From Calothrix sp. C42_A2020_038 (GTDB lineage Bacteria > Cyanobacteriota > Cyanobacteriia > Cyanobacteriales > Nostocaceae): a stretch of DNA of 64,000 bases. This document shows, one piece after another, positions 1 through 8,406 of this stretch. The position numbers and the translations under genes were made by a program. The first letter of the stretch is position 1. The number at the start of each line of letters is the position of its first letter. The stretch is from positions 1-64,000 of the forward strand of contig JACYLQ010000015.1 of assembly GCA_015272395.1 (NCBI GenBank). The letters are read 5' to 3'. Below the pieces are notes generated by a model that made no database searches, had not been told where the DNA came from, and saw nothing but the letters and a program-made list of their open reading frames with translations.

Positions 1-13
1 TGCTTGAGCTTAG

Positions 14-124
14 TATATCAAATTCGCGGGAGCGAAACGAGTAGAACTAAAAGGGAGACAGGAACTCGTAAGCTCCCGCGAACCTGAAGGGGTGACAATA
101 CAGGCTGAAAAAGTTGATTTGTAA
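14..124 (+). pseudogene. C-terminal gene fragment, decayed
   Basis: An open frame without a start runs from just after an in-frame TAG at 11-13 to a TAA at 122-124 and gives about 36 residues ending in GVTIQAEKVDL. The composition is protein-like and polar, which suggests the 3' end of a broken gene. A strong hairpin overlaps it, so the apparent coding signal could be accidental. I do not recognise a family. Confidence 0.22.
23..104 (+). other. Strong two-part hairpin, possible structured RNA
   Basis: An 11-bp perfect stem (23-33 with 72-82, TTCGCGGGAGC) is followed, after a small 3/2-nt internal loop, by a 6-bp stem (37-42 with 64-69, ACGAGT) closing a 21-nt loop. A second short hairpin CCTG/CAGG (83-86 with 101-104) lies directly behind it. 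No T-run follows, so it is not a plain terminator. Its type is unknown; it may be a repeat element end or a small RNA. Confidence 0.45.
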
Positions 125-138
125 GGGATGTAACATTG

Positions 139-306
139 ATGCTAAAATATACAGGACAGCGTTCTGTGTCAAACACCAAATTTATAGATGCACGAACTGG
201 TGACTTACCAATTGACGCAAATGAAGATTTAGCAAGGAAGTTTGATGTTATAAATCTTGAACAGCATCCTTATCTTCAAGACATGCTTTCAATCCTCGGA
301 AATTAA
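139..306 (+). CDS. Small hypothetical protein, 55 aa
   Basis: An ATG-initiated ORF of 55 residues, polar and acidic in the middle, ending HPYLQDMLSILGN. It starts 14 bases after the stop of the preceding gene fragment, with GGGATG-like purines upstream. The amino-acid pattern looks real rather than random, but I do not recognise the family. Its 3' end overlaps an antisense ORF, so at least one of the two is a remnant. The surroundings (gene fragments and repeats) suggest an accessory or decaying locus. Confidence 0.33.
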   Translation: MLKYTGQRSVSNTKFIDARTGDLPIDANEDLARKFDVINLEQHPYLQDMLSILGN

Positions 307-463
307 TACCAACCGCTTCGTATCCCAAATTGGGAAGCATTTGAGTATAACTGCGCGACATTTTTATAATAACAGGCGCCTCGTTATCAAGAGAATTGAG
401 TGTTTCTGAAAATTCAACTCGATTTTGTTCTGATGTTACCACGGTAAAATATGATTGGTGCAA
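248..463 (-). pseudogene. Truncated hypothetical protein fragment
   Basis: This 71-residue minus-strand ORF has a convincing middle part, with the segments VTSEQNRVEF and LGYEAVGINFRG, which read like a conserved cyanobacterial protein of unknown function. After GINFRG the frame runs antisense to the end of the neighbouring 55-aa ORF and loses that character. I infer that the original C-terminus was lost at a rearrangement junction near position 295. No start-proximal ribosome binding site is evident. Confidence 0.3.
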
Positions 464-497
464 TACTCAATTAAATTGCTACTAAACTACCTGAAGT

Positions 498-728
498 ATG
501 GAGAAGTACCAGTGTTTAGCTGATTCATCCCGCATTTATGCAACGCCAGGAATCTGTAATGGCTTTGATTATATCTACGAGCAATTCTAGCAATTATCAA
601 AACAGAAATTATTGATTGGCGCCAACTTCGACATAAATGGAAATGATACCCGTAGAGAGAATTTTGAAACTGTGGTTAGTATAGTCACAGAAGGCTGGGA
701 AAGTATTGTTAAAGAATTGTTATTTTGA
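498..728 (+). pseudogene. Pseudogene with in-frame TAG, unknown family
   Basis: Reading from ATG 498 gives 30 residues up to a TAG at 588-590. Continuing in the same frame gives another ~45 good residues (QKLLIGANFDINGN..., ending VKELLF) to a TGA at 726-728. Frame continuity across the stop suggests one ancestral gene with a nonsense mutation, or a CAG-to-TAG change. The central part is duplicated 0.9 kb downstream with the same TAG, so the mutation predates the duplication or the fragment was copied already broken. Confidence 0.42.
564..629 (+). repeat. 66-bp direct repeat, left copy
   Basis: The 66 bases match 1486-1551 with five mismatches; similarity stops sharply at both ends. It lies inside the broken ORF at 498-728 and contains one GGCGCC palindrome. 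The two copies sit on either side of the Uma2-type gene. Confidence 0.85.
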
Positions 729-762
729 ACTTCTGCGTTGTTGGAGCGCAAATAAATTTTTG

Positions 763-1326
763 TTATTCCATCAACCAAGCAAACAACTCACCTACGGTTA
801 TTTGAAGTGTATTTGCAAAAGATGGTACAGGTAATTCCTGAGTTTGTTCGTCATAAATTTCAACCAAACGGTCGGGTAAATATACTAAGACAGACTCTTC
901 ACTTGGGTCTATGAGCCACCCCATCTGCGTTTGATATTTGAGGCAATGGGATATATTCTTGGTTACTTTTGTTTGACTTTGCTCGGGTGACAAAATTTCA
1001 ATTGTCCAGTCAGGTGCTATTGAGAATACATTTTTGACTCGACCGCTTGGTTGACGGGGTATTCGTTCCCATGTAAACACACTAATATCTGGTACAACCG
1101 AGCGTCCACCAAAAGTGCAACGAAGTTCTGTATAAGCGCGTGCTATCTTCTGCGGTTTGAGCGCAATATTAATAGTACCAGCTAGTTCAGTTTGAATGGT
1201 ACTATGTTCACCCTGTGGCATTGGTTTTTGAATTATTTGACCATTAATATATTCGCTTGCAGGTTCAGTTTCTGGAAGTTGCAGAAACTCTTCTAACGTC
1301 AAAGCTTTGGCAGGCACTTGTACCAT
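763..1326 (-). CDS. Uma2 family endonuclease-fold protein (DUF820)
   Basis: The 187-residue protein has the normal length of the Uma2/DUF820 family, a PD-(D/E)XK nuclease-fold family hugely expanded in cyanobacteria. The N-terminus has the typical TLEEFLQLPETEP start. Putative catalytic elements are the Asp in VVPDISVF and the Glu in DWTIEILSPEQS, about 20-25 residues apart, followed by WLIDP and a VYLPD strand. The true cellular role of the family is not settled, and nuclease activity is inferred from fold. The gene is intact, stands alone and is bracketed by a 66-bp direct repeat, suggesting an accessory locus. Confidence 0.9.
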   Translation of the reverse strand: MVQVPAKALTLEEFLQLPETEPASEYINGQIIQKPMPQGEHSTIQTELAGTINIALKPQKIARAYTELRCTFGGRSVVPDISVFTWERIPRQPSGRVKNVFSIAPDWTIEILSPEQSQTKVTKNISHCLKYQTQMGWLIDPSEESVLVYLPDRLVEIYDEQTQELPVPSFANTLQITVGELFAWLME

Positions 1327-1485
1327 TTATGTTACCTTGTTGACAATCAGCCATAATTGTATTTTAGCTGGTGTCAGTTAATTGCGTGAAAATATTTGTT
1401 ACATTTACAAAATTGGTAAAGTAGGTGCCGTGTCCCGTGTCAATATTGAATTCACTGAAACTATCAAATAAATTATTTTTCAATC

Positions 1486-1551
1486 TTTGATTATATCTAC
1501 GAAATATTCTAGTAAGTATCAAAACAGAAATTATTGATTGGCGCCAACTTC
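1486..1551 (+). repeat. 66-bp direct repeat, right copy
   Basis: This is the second copy of the 66-bp repeat at 564-629, with five differences clustered in the centre. It ends within a GGCGCC-containing segment. Flanking bases on both sides differ completely from those of the left copy. Confidence 0.85.
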
Positions 1552-1614
1552 AGCATCAACATAGCTTCGGCAACAAAACTCAAAGCAGAATTTATAGTAA
1601 TAAATAGCACATAA
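1486..1614 (+). pseudogene. Second copy of the broken gene fragment
   Basis: In the same frame as the left fragment this region reads FDYIYEIF, two stops (TAG then TAA), then VSKQKLLIGANF and a divergent polar tail ending at TAA 1612-1614. It has no start codon of its own. It is a partial, degenerate paralogue of the fragment at 498-728. Apart from this and the AT-rich lead-in, nothing else is seen in the 350-base gap between the Uma2 gene and the histidine kinase. Confidence 0.4.
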
Positions 1615-1677
1615 ATTATCTGTAAAAATCGACCTACAGATATAATTAAAAATATTTACGCGCCGAATTTTATTTTT

Positions 1678-3903
1678 TTAGCTGTTATTTTTTACAGGAA
1701 TTTTAATTATAAATTTTGTACCAGTGCCGTATGACGAATCACAAATTAGCTGACCATGATGGGTTTCCACAACTATTTGATAGCTAATTGATAAACCTAA
1801 ACCTGTACCTTTACCAGGTTCCTTGGTTGTAAAAAATGGGTCAAACAAACGCGCGCGGGTTTCATCGGTCATACCAATTCCATTATCTGCAATAGATATT
1901 TGTACCCAGTTGTTATTTGTTATGTGAGTAGAAATCCAAATTGTTGGTGTTGTTGTTGTGACCTCATTTAAAGCATCAATTGCATTGCTTAAAAGATTCA
2001 TGAATACTTGGTTGAGTTGTCCTGCATAGCATTCCACTAAAGGTAACTGACCATATTCTTTAACAATTGTAATCGCTGGTTGCGTAGAAGTTTGACTGAG
2101 ACGATGTTGCAAAATCAGCAGTGTATCATCAATTCCTTCATGAATATCGACTTTTTTACATTCAGCTTCATCAAGACGTGAGAAAGAACGCAATGATTTG
2201 ACTATATCACGAATACGATTGGTACCAACTTTCATCGACTTAATCGTTTCGTATATATCTTGAGATAAAAACTCAAAATCAATTGCTTCTAAGGTTTGTT
2301 GCAATCCTAAAGGTGGTTGAGGATAATATTCTTGATAAACTTGAATTAATTGTAGTAAATCACATGTGTATTGCTCGATATGAGAAAGATTACCATGTAT
2401 AAAACTGACAGGATTATTAATTTCATGGGCAATACCAGCGACCATTTGTCCTAAAGCTGACATTTTTTCAGATTGTAGCATTTGCCCTTGTGTTTGTTGT
2501 AAATCTCGCAAGACATTTTGTAATTCGATTGTTCTTTCTTCTATACGCTGTTCTAATTCACTATTTATTTGTTCTAAATCGCTAAACGAAGTCCTGATTT
2601 GAATAGCCATTATATTAAACGCAGCAGTTAATTGTCCAATTTCGTCTTGACGATTTGCATCTATATCAATATCAAAATCACCTGTTGCTATTTGGTGCGT
2701 TATATCAATGAGTTGATTTAAAGGTACTGCAACTGATGAATGTAAAACAGAAGCTAGCAAGTAAATCTCTACAACTAATGCGATTAGACCAGTAAAGAAA
2801 GTAAACTTAACAGTATCAAATGCAAAACCTGATAGTAACGATTTTGGATAAACTGTAACTAAATACCAATCCGGACCCTGAATTTTAGTAACAGCCAAGT
2901 ATTCTTGATCTTGATTATTTTCAATAATACCTGTATCTTGATTTTGTTTAACAAGTTTAAATATTTGACTTAAATGCGAATTATTTAATTCGTCTATTGT
3001 TAATTGACCTTCACTATTCTGAATTTTATCCATAAACTCCGGATGAGCAATTAAATGTCCATCGTCCCGAAATATTAAATTATATGTTCCTGGTAAGTGT
3101 TCATTAATAGTATTTTTGATTAAATCTGTAAGAGTAATATCATGCCCTAAAACACCAATAAATTTTCCATTCTCATCATCAACTGGAGTAATTGCTGTAA
3201 CCATACTATTATTTAAACCTAAGTCAGCATATACACCCGTCCAAGCAGTTCGTCGTGAAGGGTTATTTTCGGGAATGCTAACACGAAAAAACTCTTCGTT
3301 AAGTAAGTAGAGGTTTGATTTTGCTCGCAACGACCAAGGTATTCCTTTCCAGTAAATAACTATTGCATTTTCAGACGCTAGATAATATGTGTTAATAAAG
3401 CGGTTACTCCAAGCTAAACCAAAAGAACTTATCAGTTGATTTACTATAAATAATCGCTGTTTTAATTGCGTGGTCAATTTAACATTTCTACCTATGTAAG
3501 TAGTAGCATATTTGTTGGCATCAAATTTACTGGTTGGTTGATTTTGAGGAAGGCTGCGAATTGTACCATCATTCCATCGGTAAAATTTAAGCAATTCTTT
3601 TTTATTACCCTCACTTTTTGTTTGTTGAAGACTCTGCAAAAGCTGCTCTTTTAGTAAAGTCAAATCATCTTGTGCCAAAATAAAAATATTGCTTTCACGT
3701 TTACCTCGCTCAATAATATATTTTTCCAGTTGTGCTTTGGTTTGAAGTTCTAAGTTAGACATGACGTGAAAATAACTAACAAGCGCAGATATTAGCACTA
3801 CACAAGCGACTCGTAACGCCATGTTAAGTAGTGTTTTACGAGTCAGCGATGAATTTCCTCGCGTGATTTCATCAAAGAAGCGTTGAATGGAATTGATCGG
3901 CAT
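1678..3903 (-). CDS. Membrane sensor histidine kinase (Cache-HAMP-HisKA-HATPase)
   Basis: This 741-residue two-component sensor autophosphorylates a histidine in response to a periplasmic signal. The visible order is: transmembrane segment at about 27-48; a long extracytoplasmic region (about 50-360) whose FVLGHD/VTVYPKS-like patterns suggest a double Cache sensor; a second membrane segment at about 364-386; a HAMP linker; a coiled coil; an H-box with HEINNP (phospho-acceptor His about 493); an N-box ([10 protein letters not shown]); a DNGIGM motif; and [11 protein letters not shown]. The HEINNP type is common in cyanobacterial hybrid-like sensors. No response regulator is adjacent, so it is an orphan kinase. 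Ligand unknown. Confidence 0.92.
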   Translation of the reverse strand: MPINSIQRFFDEITRGNSSLTRKTLLNMALRVACVVLISALVSYFHVMSNLELQTKAQLEKYIIERGKRESNIFILAQDDLTLLKEQLLQSLQQTKSEGNKKELLKFYRWNDGTIRSLPQNQPTSKFDANKYATTYIGRNVKLTTQLKQRLFIVNQLISSFGLAWSNRFINTYYLASENAIVIYWKGIPWSLRAKSNLYLLNEEFFRVSIPENNPSRRTAWTGVYADLGLNNSMVTAITPVDDENGKFIGVLGHDITLTDLIKNTINEHLPGTYNLIFRDDGHLIAHPEFMDKIQNSEGQLTIDELNNSHLSQIFKLVKQNQDTGIIENNQDQEYLAVTKIQGPDWYLVTVYPKSLLSGFAFDTVKFTFFTGLIALVVEIYLLASVLHSSVAVPLNQLIDITHQIATGDFDIDIDANRQDEIGQLTAAFNIMAIQIRTSFSDLEQINSELEQRIEERTIELQNVLRDLQQTQGQMLQSEKMSALGQMVAGIAHEINNPVSFIHGNLSHIEQYTCDLLQLIQVYQEYYPQPPLGLQQTLEAIDFEFLSQDIYETIKSMKVGTNRIRDIVKSLRSFSRLDEAECKKVDIHEGIDDTLLILQHRLSQTSTQPAITIVKEYGQLPLVECYAGQLNQVFMNLLSNAIDALNEVTTTTPTIWISTHITNNNWVQISIADNGIGMTDETRARLFDPFFTTKEPGKGTGLGLSISYQIVVETHHGQLICDSSYGTGTKFIIKIPVKNNS

Positions 3904-4130
3904 GGATATAACTAGTTAAAGGATATACATTATTATTCCCACGCCTTTCTGTTTTCAACAGGCATCTACAAGATTACCGATTTGTTGGAATTAGCGCGTC
4001 CCCGCAACTGAACTTATTTAAATTCAGAAGAACCTCAACTTCGTCAAGTCTCCCTATCAGGTTACAATAGGAACATTTATCTTACCTTACTATTGGCGCC
4101 AATTTTTAGCTGCTTCTAACTTTATTCTAT

Positions 4131-4174
4131 GTATTTATACATATATATTAGTATTTTTAAATACATATAAATAC
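4131..4174. promoter_or_regulatory. Nested AT-rich inverted repeats in a divergent promoter region
   Basis: In the 375-base gap between the divergent kinase and membrane-protein genes, arms 4131-4139 (GTATTTATA) and 4166-4174 (TATAAATAC) are exact complements. A smaller palindrome GTATTT-TT-AAATAC lies inside (4151-4164). A TATAAT-like hexamer follows at about 4180. An operator is possible but only inferred; the region is also simply AT-rich. Confidence 0.3.
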
Positions 4175-4278
4175 TTGTGTTATAATTCTGGGCGCCTATA
4201 TAAAATTGAGAGAAATTGAGTATTATTACGTTGATAGTGCATAACAGCACAGTCTATAAATTTACTACATGAATACCA

Positions 4279-5790
4279 ATGAATAGTTATAAAAAATTCG
4301 CTATTGTGATATTCGTTTCTGCGTCTAGCATCCTTTTGCCATCTATTGTCAAGGCAGAACCAAAGATTACTTCTACACCTCCAAATATATCTATTGCAGA
4401 GCAAAAGTGCTGGTTAGGTGAATTTTTCTGCCCAAAAGTCAGACGGAATTTGTTCTTGCGCTCAAATCAAGTAGTTAAGGATGTTAAGATATTAAGTCTA
4501 GATTTGAATCGTGCTGATGGTACAGAAGTATTCCCAGCGAATGCAATTAAAGTTAATCTAGAGACTTCAAAGATTAATAGTTTACCTAACCAACCGTTGT
4601 TAACTCCAATCGAGTTTGATTTGAAAGGTGTGAAGAGTGGAGAATATAATGGTAATCTATTAGTGATTACTCCTGAAAGTGAACTAGTTATTCCCATAAG
4701 TATTAAAGTCAAAGACTACTGGTTTTTACCATTGTTGGTGCTTTTACTGGGTGTTGGTTTAGGGATTGTTATCTCAACTTATCGTAATGAATGGATGGCG
4801 CGCGATGAAGTTGTGATTCAGGCTGCCCGTCTTCGTAGTAGAATACGTGCAGATGAAGAATTTAAACAAGATATTTCTTTTTATAAAAAAGCTGAGGCTT
4901 ATTTAGCATCGATAGAAGTTGCGTTAGAGAACAAACGCTCTTCTGCTGCACAAGAAACAGCTAATAAAGCACAAGACCTTTGGGATAAATGGCATCAAAG
5001 TAAACAAAGTTGGTTAAGTTTATTAGAATACGAAGCTAAATTACGCAAACGTGTCGAAGAACAAAACCCTGGTAATCAAATACCTTACTTAGAACAAGTA
5101 ATGTGGCAGCTTGACAGTATCAATAAAGATAGACCATCGCAAGACAGTCCTAGTCAAGTAAATAAAGCATTACAAGAAGTGCAAATACAGATTAATAATT
5201 ATATACTAGCGGAAACTCAATTAGATGAATTTAGGGAATTAACTAATCAAGTACCATATTCGGCGCCAGAGAAAGAAAGATTCTGGAAGAATGAAGCATT
5301 AAGGTTAGAAAGACTTTTACACAATCTTTCTCCCACAGATTTAGAATCTTATCGTAAATGGCAAGATGATATTAAACGTGAAACAGAAGAGCTTGTTGGA
5401 GACATCGAAAAGCTGAATAATAATCTATCAAAACCTGAGACTAAAGGTTTTTTGGGAGAAAAGTCCAGGGAAATTCAAAATCCAACTCATGCTAATTTAC
5501 TTGAACCTGTTCCTGATATTTTCTCAGACCAAATCGATGTTGATACTAATCAAGTTGAAAAACTATCTCGCCATCGCTTGTTGGTGTTTAATTCTTTCAG
5601 TTATATAATAGCTATTTTTCTACTGGGTAATGCTGGTTTTACACAACTATACTTAGCTAACAATACCTTTGGTACTAGAGGAGTTATTGATTATTTCTCA
5701 TTACTAGCATGGGGATTCGGCGCCGAAGCAACGCGCGAAACTGTTACTAGAGTTTTACAAGAATGGAAATTACCAGGTTTGAGTAAATAG
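4279..5790 (+). CDS. Secreted/membrane protein of unknown function, 503 aa
   Basis: Residues 1-26 form a signal peptide ending VKA-EP. A beta-rich extracytoplasmic part (about 27-145) follows and resembles an immunoglobulin-like or surface domain. Next come a transmembrane helix (about 147-168), a long charged helical cytoplasmic region with coiled-coil character (170-430), a hydrophobic segment near 437-458 and a short C-terminus with WGFGAEATRETVTRVLQ. That last motif also occurs, as I recall, at the ends of other cyanobacterial membrane proteins. Codon use is like the neighbours. No enzymatic motif is seen; a structural or signalling role is a guess. Confidence 0.75.
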   Translation: MNSYKKFAIVIFVSASSILLPSIVKAEPKITSTPPNISIAEQKCWLGEFFCPKVRRNLFLRSNQVVKDVKILSLDLNRADGTEVFPANAIKVNLETSKINSLPNQPLLTPIEFDLKGVKSGEYNGNLLVITPESELVIPISIKVKDYWFLPLLVLLLGVGLGIVISTYRNEWMARDEVVIQAARLRSRIRADEEFKQDISFYKKAEAYLASIEVALENKRSSAAQETANKAQDLWDKWHQSKQSWLSLLEYEAKLRKRVEEQNPGNQIPYLEQVMWQLDSINKDRPSQDSPSQVNKALQEVQIQINNYILAETQLDEFRELTNQVPYSAPEKERFWKNEALRLERLLHNLSPTDLESYRKWQDDIKRETEELVGDIEKLNNNLSKPETKGFLGEKSREIQNPTHANLLEPVPDIFSDQIDVDTNQVEKLSRHRLLVFNSFSYIIAIFLLGNAGFTQLYLANNTFGTRGVIDYFSLLAWGFGAEATRETVTRVLQEWKLPGLSK

Positions 5791-5802
5791 AACTGAGGCG
5801 AG

Positions 5803-5830
5803 GCGGGCACTCTCTGCCCGCTCCACAACA
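5803..5830 (+). repeat. Dispersed hairpin repeat (GCGGGCA type)
   Basis: GCGGGCA (5803-5809) and TGCCCGC (5815-5821) form a 7-bp stem with a 5-nt loop. The 28-base segment reappears, inverted and with one mismatch, at 45798-45825. It lies 13 bases after the stop of the upstream gene and could end its transcript. Confidence 0.7.
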
Positions 5831-5933
5831 GATATTCCACAACTCAAGCGGCGTTGCCTCAATAATCATGGCTATTTCTGATAAAGTTCGTTCTGAAGTG
5901 ATAGCTTTAAGATTAAATAACGCGCAAAATTTA

Positions 5934-5955
5934 GGGGTGATTAGGAAATCACCCC
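5934..5955 (-). terminator. Hairpin terminator of ndhD
   Basis: GGGGTGATT (5934-5942) pairs with AATCACCCC (5947-5955) across a 4-nt loop, about 50 bases beyond the ndhD stop. Read on the minus strand it is followed by TAAATTTTG, a weak T-rich tract. Confidence 0.6.
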
Positions 5956-6005
5956 CGATATACCCCTGTGGTTAAACTATATAGTTGCACTGTCGTCTTC
6001 CGAGC

Positions 6006-7607
6006 TTATTTTGCAACACTTTGAGCTAAAACAGGCGCCTCCCATACTTGGCTGTACAAACTTACGGGTTGTTGTTCTGCAAATACAGGCAGTGCTTCAC
6101 GCGCGTGTTCTGCAACTTCTACAGTTTTGACATCATAAGCTTGGGTAATAATCTTAGGATACAAACCGATACCAATGATAGGAAGTAATAGGCAGGCAGT
6201 AATAAACAACTCGCGAGGTTTAATATCTTCGACAAATTCATCGAGGTGCAATTCTTGACTTTGCTTACCGTAGAACACTTCACGCAACATCGAGAGTAAG
6301 TATATAGGAGTTAGGATAACACCAACTGCACTCAAGAACACCACTACAATTTTGAAGCTGGAGCTATATACATCACTGGTGGAGATACCGAGGAATACCA
6401 TCAACTCTCCAACGAAACCGCTCATCCCAGGTAAGGCAAGCGATGCCATTGCACCAGCTGTGAAAAGAGCAAACGTGCGAGGCATTACTTTTGCAATACC
6501 ACCCATTTTGTCCATCATTAAGGTGTGAGTACGTTCGTAAGTAACACCAGATAAGAAGAATAGTGCTGCTGCAATCAAACCGTGGGATACCATTTGGAGA
6601 ACGGCGCCGCTAATACCAATTTCAGTATACGAAGCGATACCTACAAGCACGAATCCCATGTGAGCAACCGAAGAGTAGGCCAAGCGACGTTTGAGATTAG
6701 TTTGAGCAAAGGCGCAACAAGCACCGTAGATAATATTGACAACACCAAGAATTGCCAATACAGGAGCAAAGTAAACGTGAGCGTTGGGCAGCATTTCCAT
6801 GTTGAAGCGGATTAATGCATAACCACCCATTTTTAACAACACACCAGCCAAAATCATTGAACCAGGTGCAGGCGCCTCACCATGTGCATCAGGAAGCCAA
6901 GTGTGGAATGGAAAAATAGAAAGCTTGACCCCGTAAGCAATTAAGAAACCTGTGTAAACAGCTAATTCTAAGGTGAGGGAATACTCCTTCATTCCAAGTT
7001 CAACCATGTCGAAGGTGAAAGTATCACCAGAGAATGCCATCGCTAAACCTGCTATCAAGATGAAGACAGAAGCAGCAGCTGTGTAAATAATAAATTTAGT
7101 AGCAGCGTAGCGGCGTTTTTCACCACCCCAGATAGAAATCAATAAATATACAGGAACGAGTTCTACTTCCCACATTAGGAAGAACAGCAACATATCTTGC
7201 GCTGTAAACACGCCAATTTGAGCGCTGTACATTAACAGCATCATTGCATAAAATAATCGCGGCTTCGAGGTAACTTTCCAAGCCGCGAATACTGCGAGTG
7301 TATTAATTAAGCCAGTTAACAATACTAGAGGCATTGAGATTCCATCAACTGCCAATGACCAGTTCAAGCCAAGTTGGGGAATCCACGAGTACTTCTCAAC
7401 AAGCTGAAACGAAGAACTTTGAAAATTGTAGTTGTGCCAGAAGGCAACAATCATTAACGCAAAATCTGCAAATGCAACTCCCAAAGTGTACCAACGAACA
7501 GTTTTACCATCTTTATCAGGGATAAAGGGAATCGCCGAAGCCGCAACGAGCGGTAAGGCAATCATGGCACTTAGCCAAGGAAAATTTAGAGTATCCATCA
7601 CTGACAA
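6006..7607 (-). CDS. ndhD: NAD(P)H-quinone oxidoreductase subunit 4 (NdhD, D1 type)
   Basis: This 533-residue, roughly 14-helix membrane protein is the proton-pumping antiporter-like subunit NdhD of the thylakoid NDH-1 complex, which accepts electrons from ferredoxin and feeds plastoquinone. Family hallmarks include the conserved Glu in [19 protein letters not shown], a lysine-containing [21 protein letters not shown] block and [13 protein letters not shown]. The length and C-terminal tail fit NdhD1 of the respiratory NDH-1L form rather than the CO2-uptake NdhD3/D4. The gene lies downstream of thrB and a small coiled-coil gene on the same strand, with a hairpin between, so it probably has its own promoter in the 285-base gap. 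Confidence 0.95.
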   Translation of the reverse strand: MSVMDTLNFPWLSAMIALPLVAASAIPFIPDKDGKTVRWYTLGVAFADFALMIVAFWHNYNFQSSSFQLVEKYSWIPQLGLNWSLAVDGISMPLVLLTGLINTLAVFAAWKVTSKPRLFYAMMLLMYSAQIGVFTAQDMLLFFLMWEVELVPVYLLISIWGGEKRRYAATKFIIYTAAASVFILIAGLAMAFSGDTFTFDMVELGMKEYSLTLELAVYTGFLIAYGVKLSIFPFHTWLPDAHGEAPAPGSMILAGVLLKMGGYALIRFNMEMLPNAHVYFAPVLAILGVVNIIYGACCAFAQTNLKRRLAYSSVAHMGFVLVGIASYTEIGISGAVLQMVSHGLIAAALFFLSGVTYERTHTLMMDKMGGIAKVMPRTFALFTAGAMASLALPGMSGFVGELMVFLGISTSDVYSSSFKIVVVFLSAVGVILTPIYLLSMLREVFYGKQSQELHLDEFVEDIKPRELFITACLLLPIIGIGLYPKIITQAYDVKTVEVAEHAREALPVFAEQQPVSLYSQVWEAPVLAQSVAK

Positions 7608-7830
7608 TCGTGTTTTGTTTCAACTTGTTTACATTCTATTAACTAATGTTTACTTTTGTAAACAGAATAAATCCCTATAAAATACAACTTTAGGCATATA
7701 TTGCTGGATTTGTAGTAATAAATACCTACTGGTTTTAGGGCAAATCCATTCTAATCACAAAGTTTTGTAACGTCAATGGTTAGATGTAACTCTTAGTTAC
7801 TTCATATATATTTACAGTCCCCAAATTAAA

Positions 7831-7861
7831 GATTCCCGATTTCTCGAAGAAATCAGGAATC
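7831..7861 (-). terminator. Long hairpin downstream of the thrB operon
   Basis: A 14-bp stem with one mismatch (7831-7844 with 7848-7861, GATTCCCGATTTCT type) closes a CGA loop. On the minus strand it is followed by TTTAATTT. It ends the thrB/coiled-coil transcript. The same GATTCCCGA core recurs at 52472-52504 and as a half site near 19288, so it is also a dispersed repeat. Confidence 0.6.
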
Positions 7862-7871
7862 TAACTATTTA

Positions 7872-7897
7872 GGAACGTTACATGTAAAGTCTTTACA
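7872..7897. repeat. Degenerate copy of the ACGTTACATGTAACGT palindrome
   Basis: AACGTTACATGTAAAGTCTTTACA is a decayed version of the 30-bp palindrome at 22850-22879. It abuts and slightly overlaps the end of the following minus-strand gene, whose last codons may derive from it. Confidence 0.5.
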
Positions 7898-8399
7898 CAA
7901 TTCGATTGACAATTGTCCATACCTCGCCATCCGAACGAACGTGCGGGACAGAAATTGTCTTAAAGCCTGTAATAAAAGGTTTGTAATAAACTTGCCAGTA
8001 GAGAGGACTAAGTTCATCAGCGCAGGTTTTGAGGTTACGTATTTCTTGTGCCAGTTCAGCAGCTAACTCGTTAATACGCTTTGCATGTATTTGTGCTTGG
8101 CTGCGCGCGGCTTCAAGTTGTTCTTCCTGTAACGCGCGCTGCACTCTAGGTGGAAGTCGCTGTATCTGAGCTTTCTTTTTGTTGAGCTTGGTTTCGAGGG
8201 CAGCAATAGCATCATCAATACCCTTAACCTCAGCGGCAAGTTCTGGATTTTCCCTTGCTTGTTGCCGTAATAGCTTTACAACATCTTGAAGTGAGTCATC
8301 ACTCTCGCTTAATGTAACGGGAGTAAGTGCCGCGCGTTCTTCACGCAAAGCATCTATTTGAATTTGAAGTGCTACAATTTCAGCCTGAAGTTTTTCCAT
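7893..8399 (-). CDS. Coiled-coil protein of unknown function
   Basis: The predicted protein (168 aa from ATG 8399) is mostly charged alpha helix with heptad-like spacing: LQAEIVALQIQIDALREERAAL near the start and two further helical blocks to about residue 125. A short globular tail ends in VRSDGEVWTIVNRIV. The start at 8399 is chosen because AGGAG lies 6-9 bases upstream; an alternative in-frame ATG at 8417 lacks this. It overlaps no more than the last codons of thrB and is probably translated from the same mRNA. I do not recognise the family; no membrane segment or catalytic motif is seen. Confidence 0.72.
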   Translation of the reverse strand: MEKLQAEIVALQIQIDALREERAALTPVTLSESDDSLQDVVKLLRQQARENPELAAEVKGIDDAIAALETKLNKKKAQIQRLPPRVQRALQEEQLEAARSQAQIHAKRINELAAELAQEIRNLKTCADELSPLYWQVYYKPFITGFKTISVPHVRSDGEVWTIVNRIV

Positions 8400-8406
8400 T
8401 ACTCTC

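Noticed and set aside
23-82. Group II intron domain V or retron RNA
   Set aside because: No reverse transcriptase in the window and the domain V signature (AGC...GAAA) is not matched.
587-778. Minus-strand ORF of 63 aa
   Set aside because: It is antisense to the better-looking fragment at 498-728 and has no recognisable pattern.
4180-4404. Minus-strand ORF of 74 aa over the promoter and signal peptide of the 4279 gene
   Set aside because: Shadow of the signal-peptide region; Cys/Trp-rich composition typical of antisense reading.
5868-5975. 35-codon ORF beginning MAISDKVRSEVIALRLNN
   Set aside because: Protein-like start but it runs into the ndhD terminator hairpin; at best a small gene fragment.
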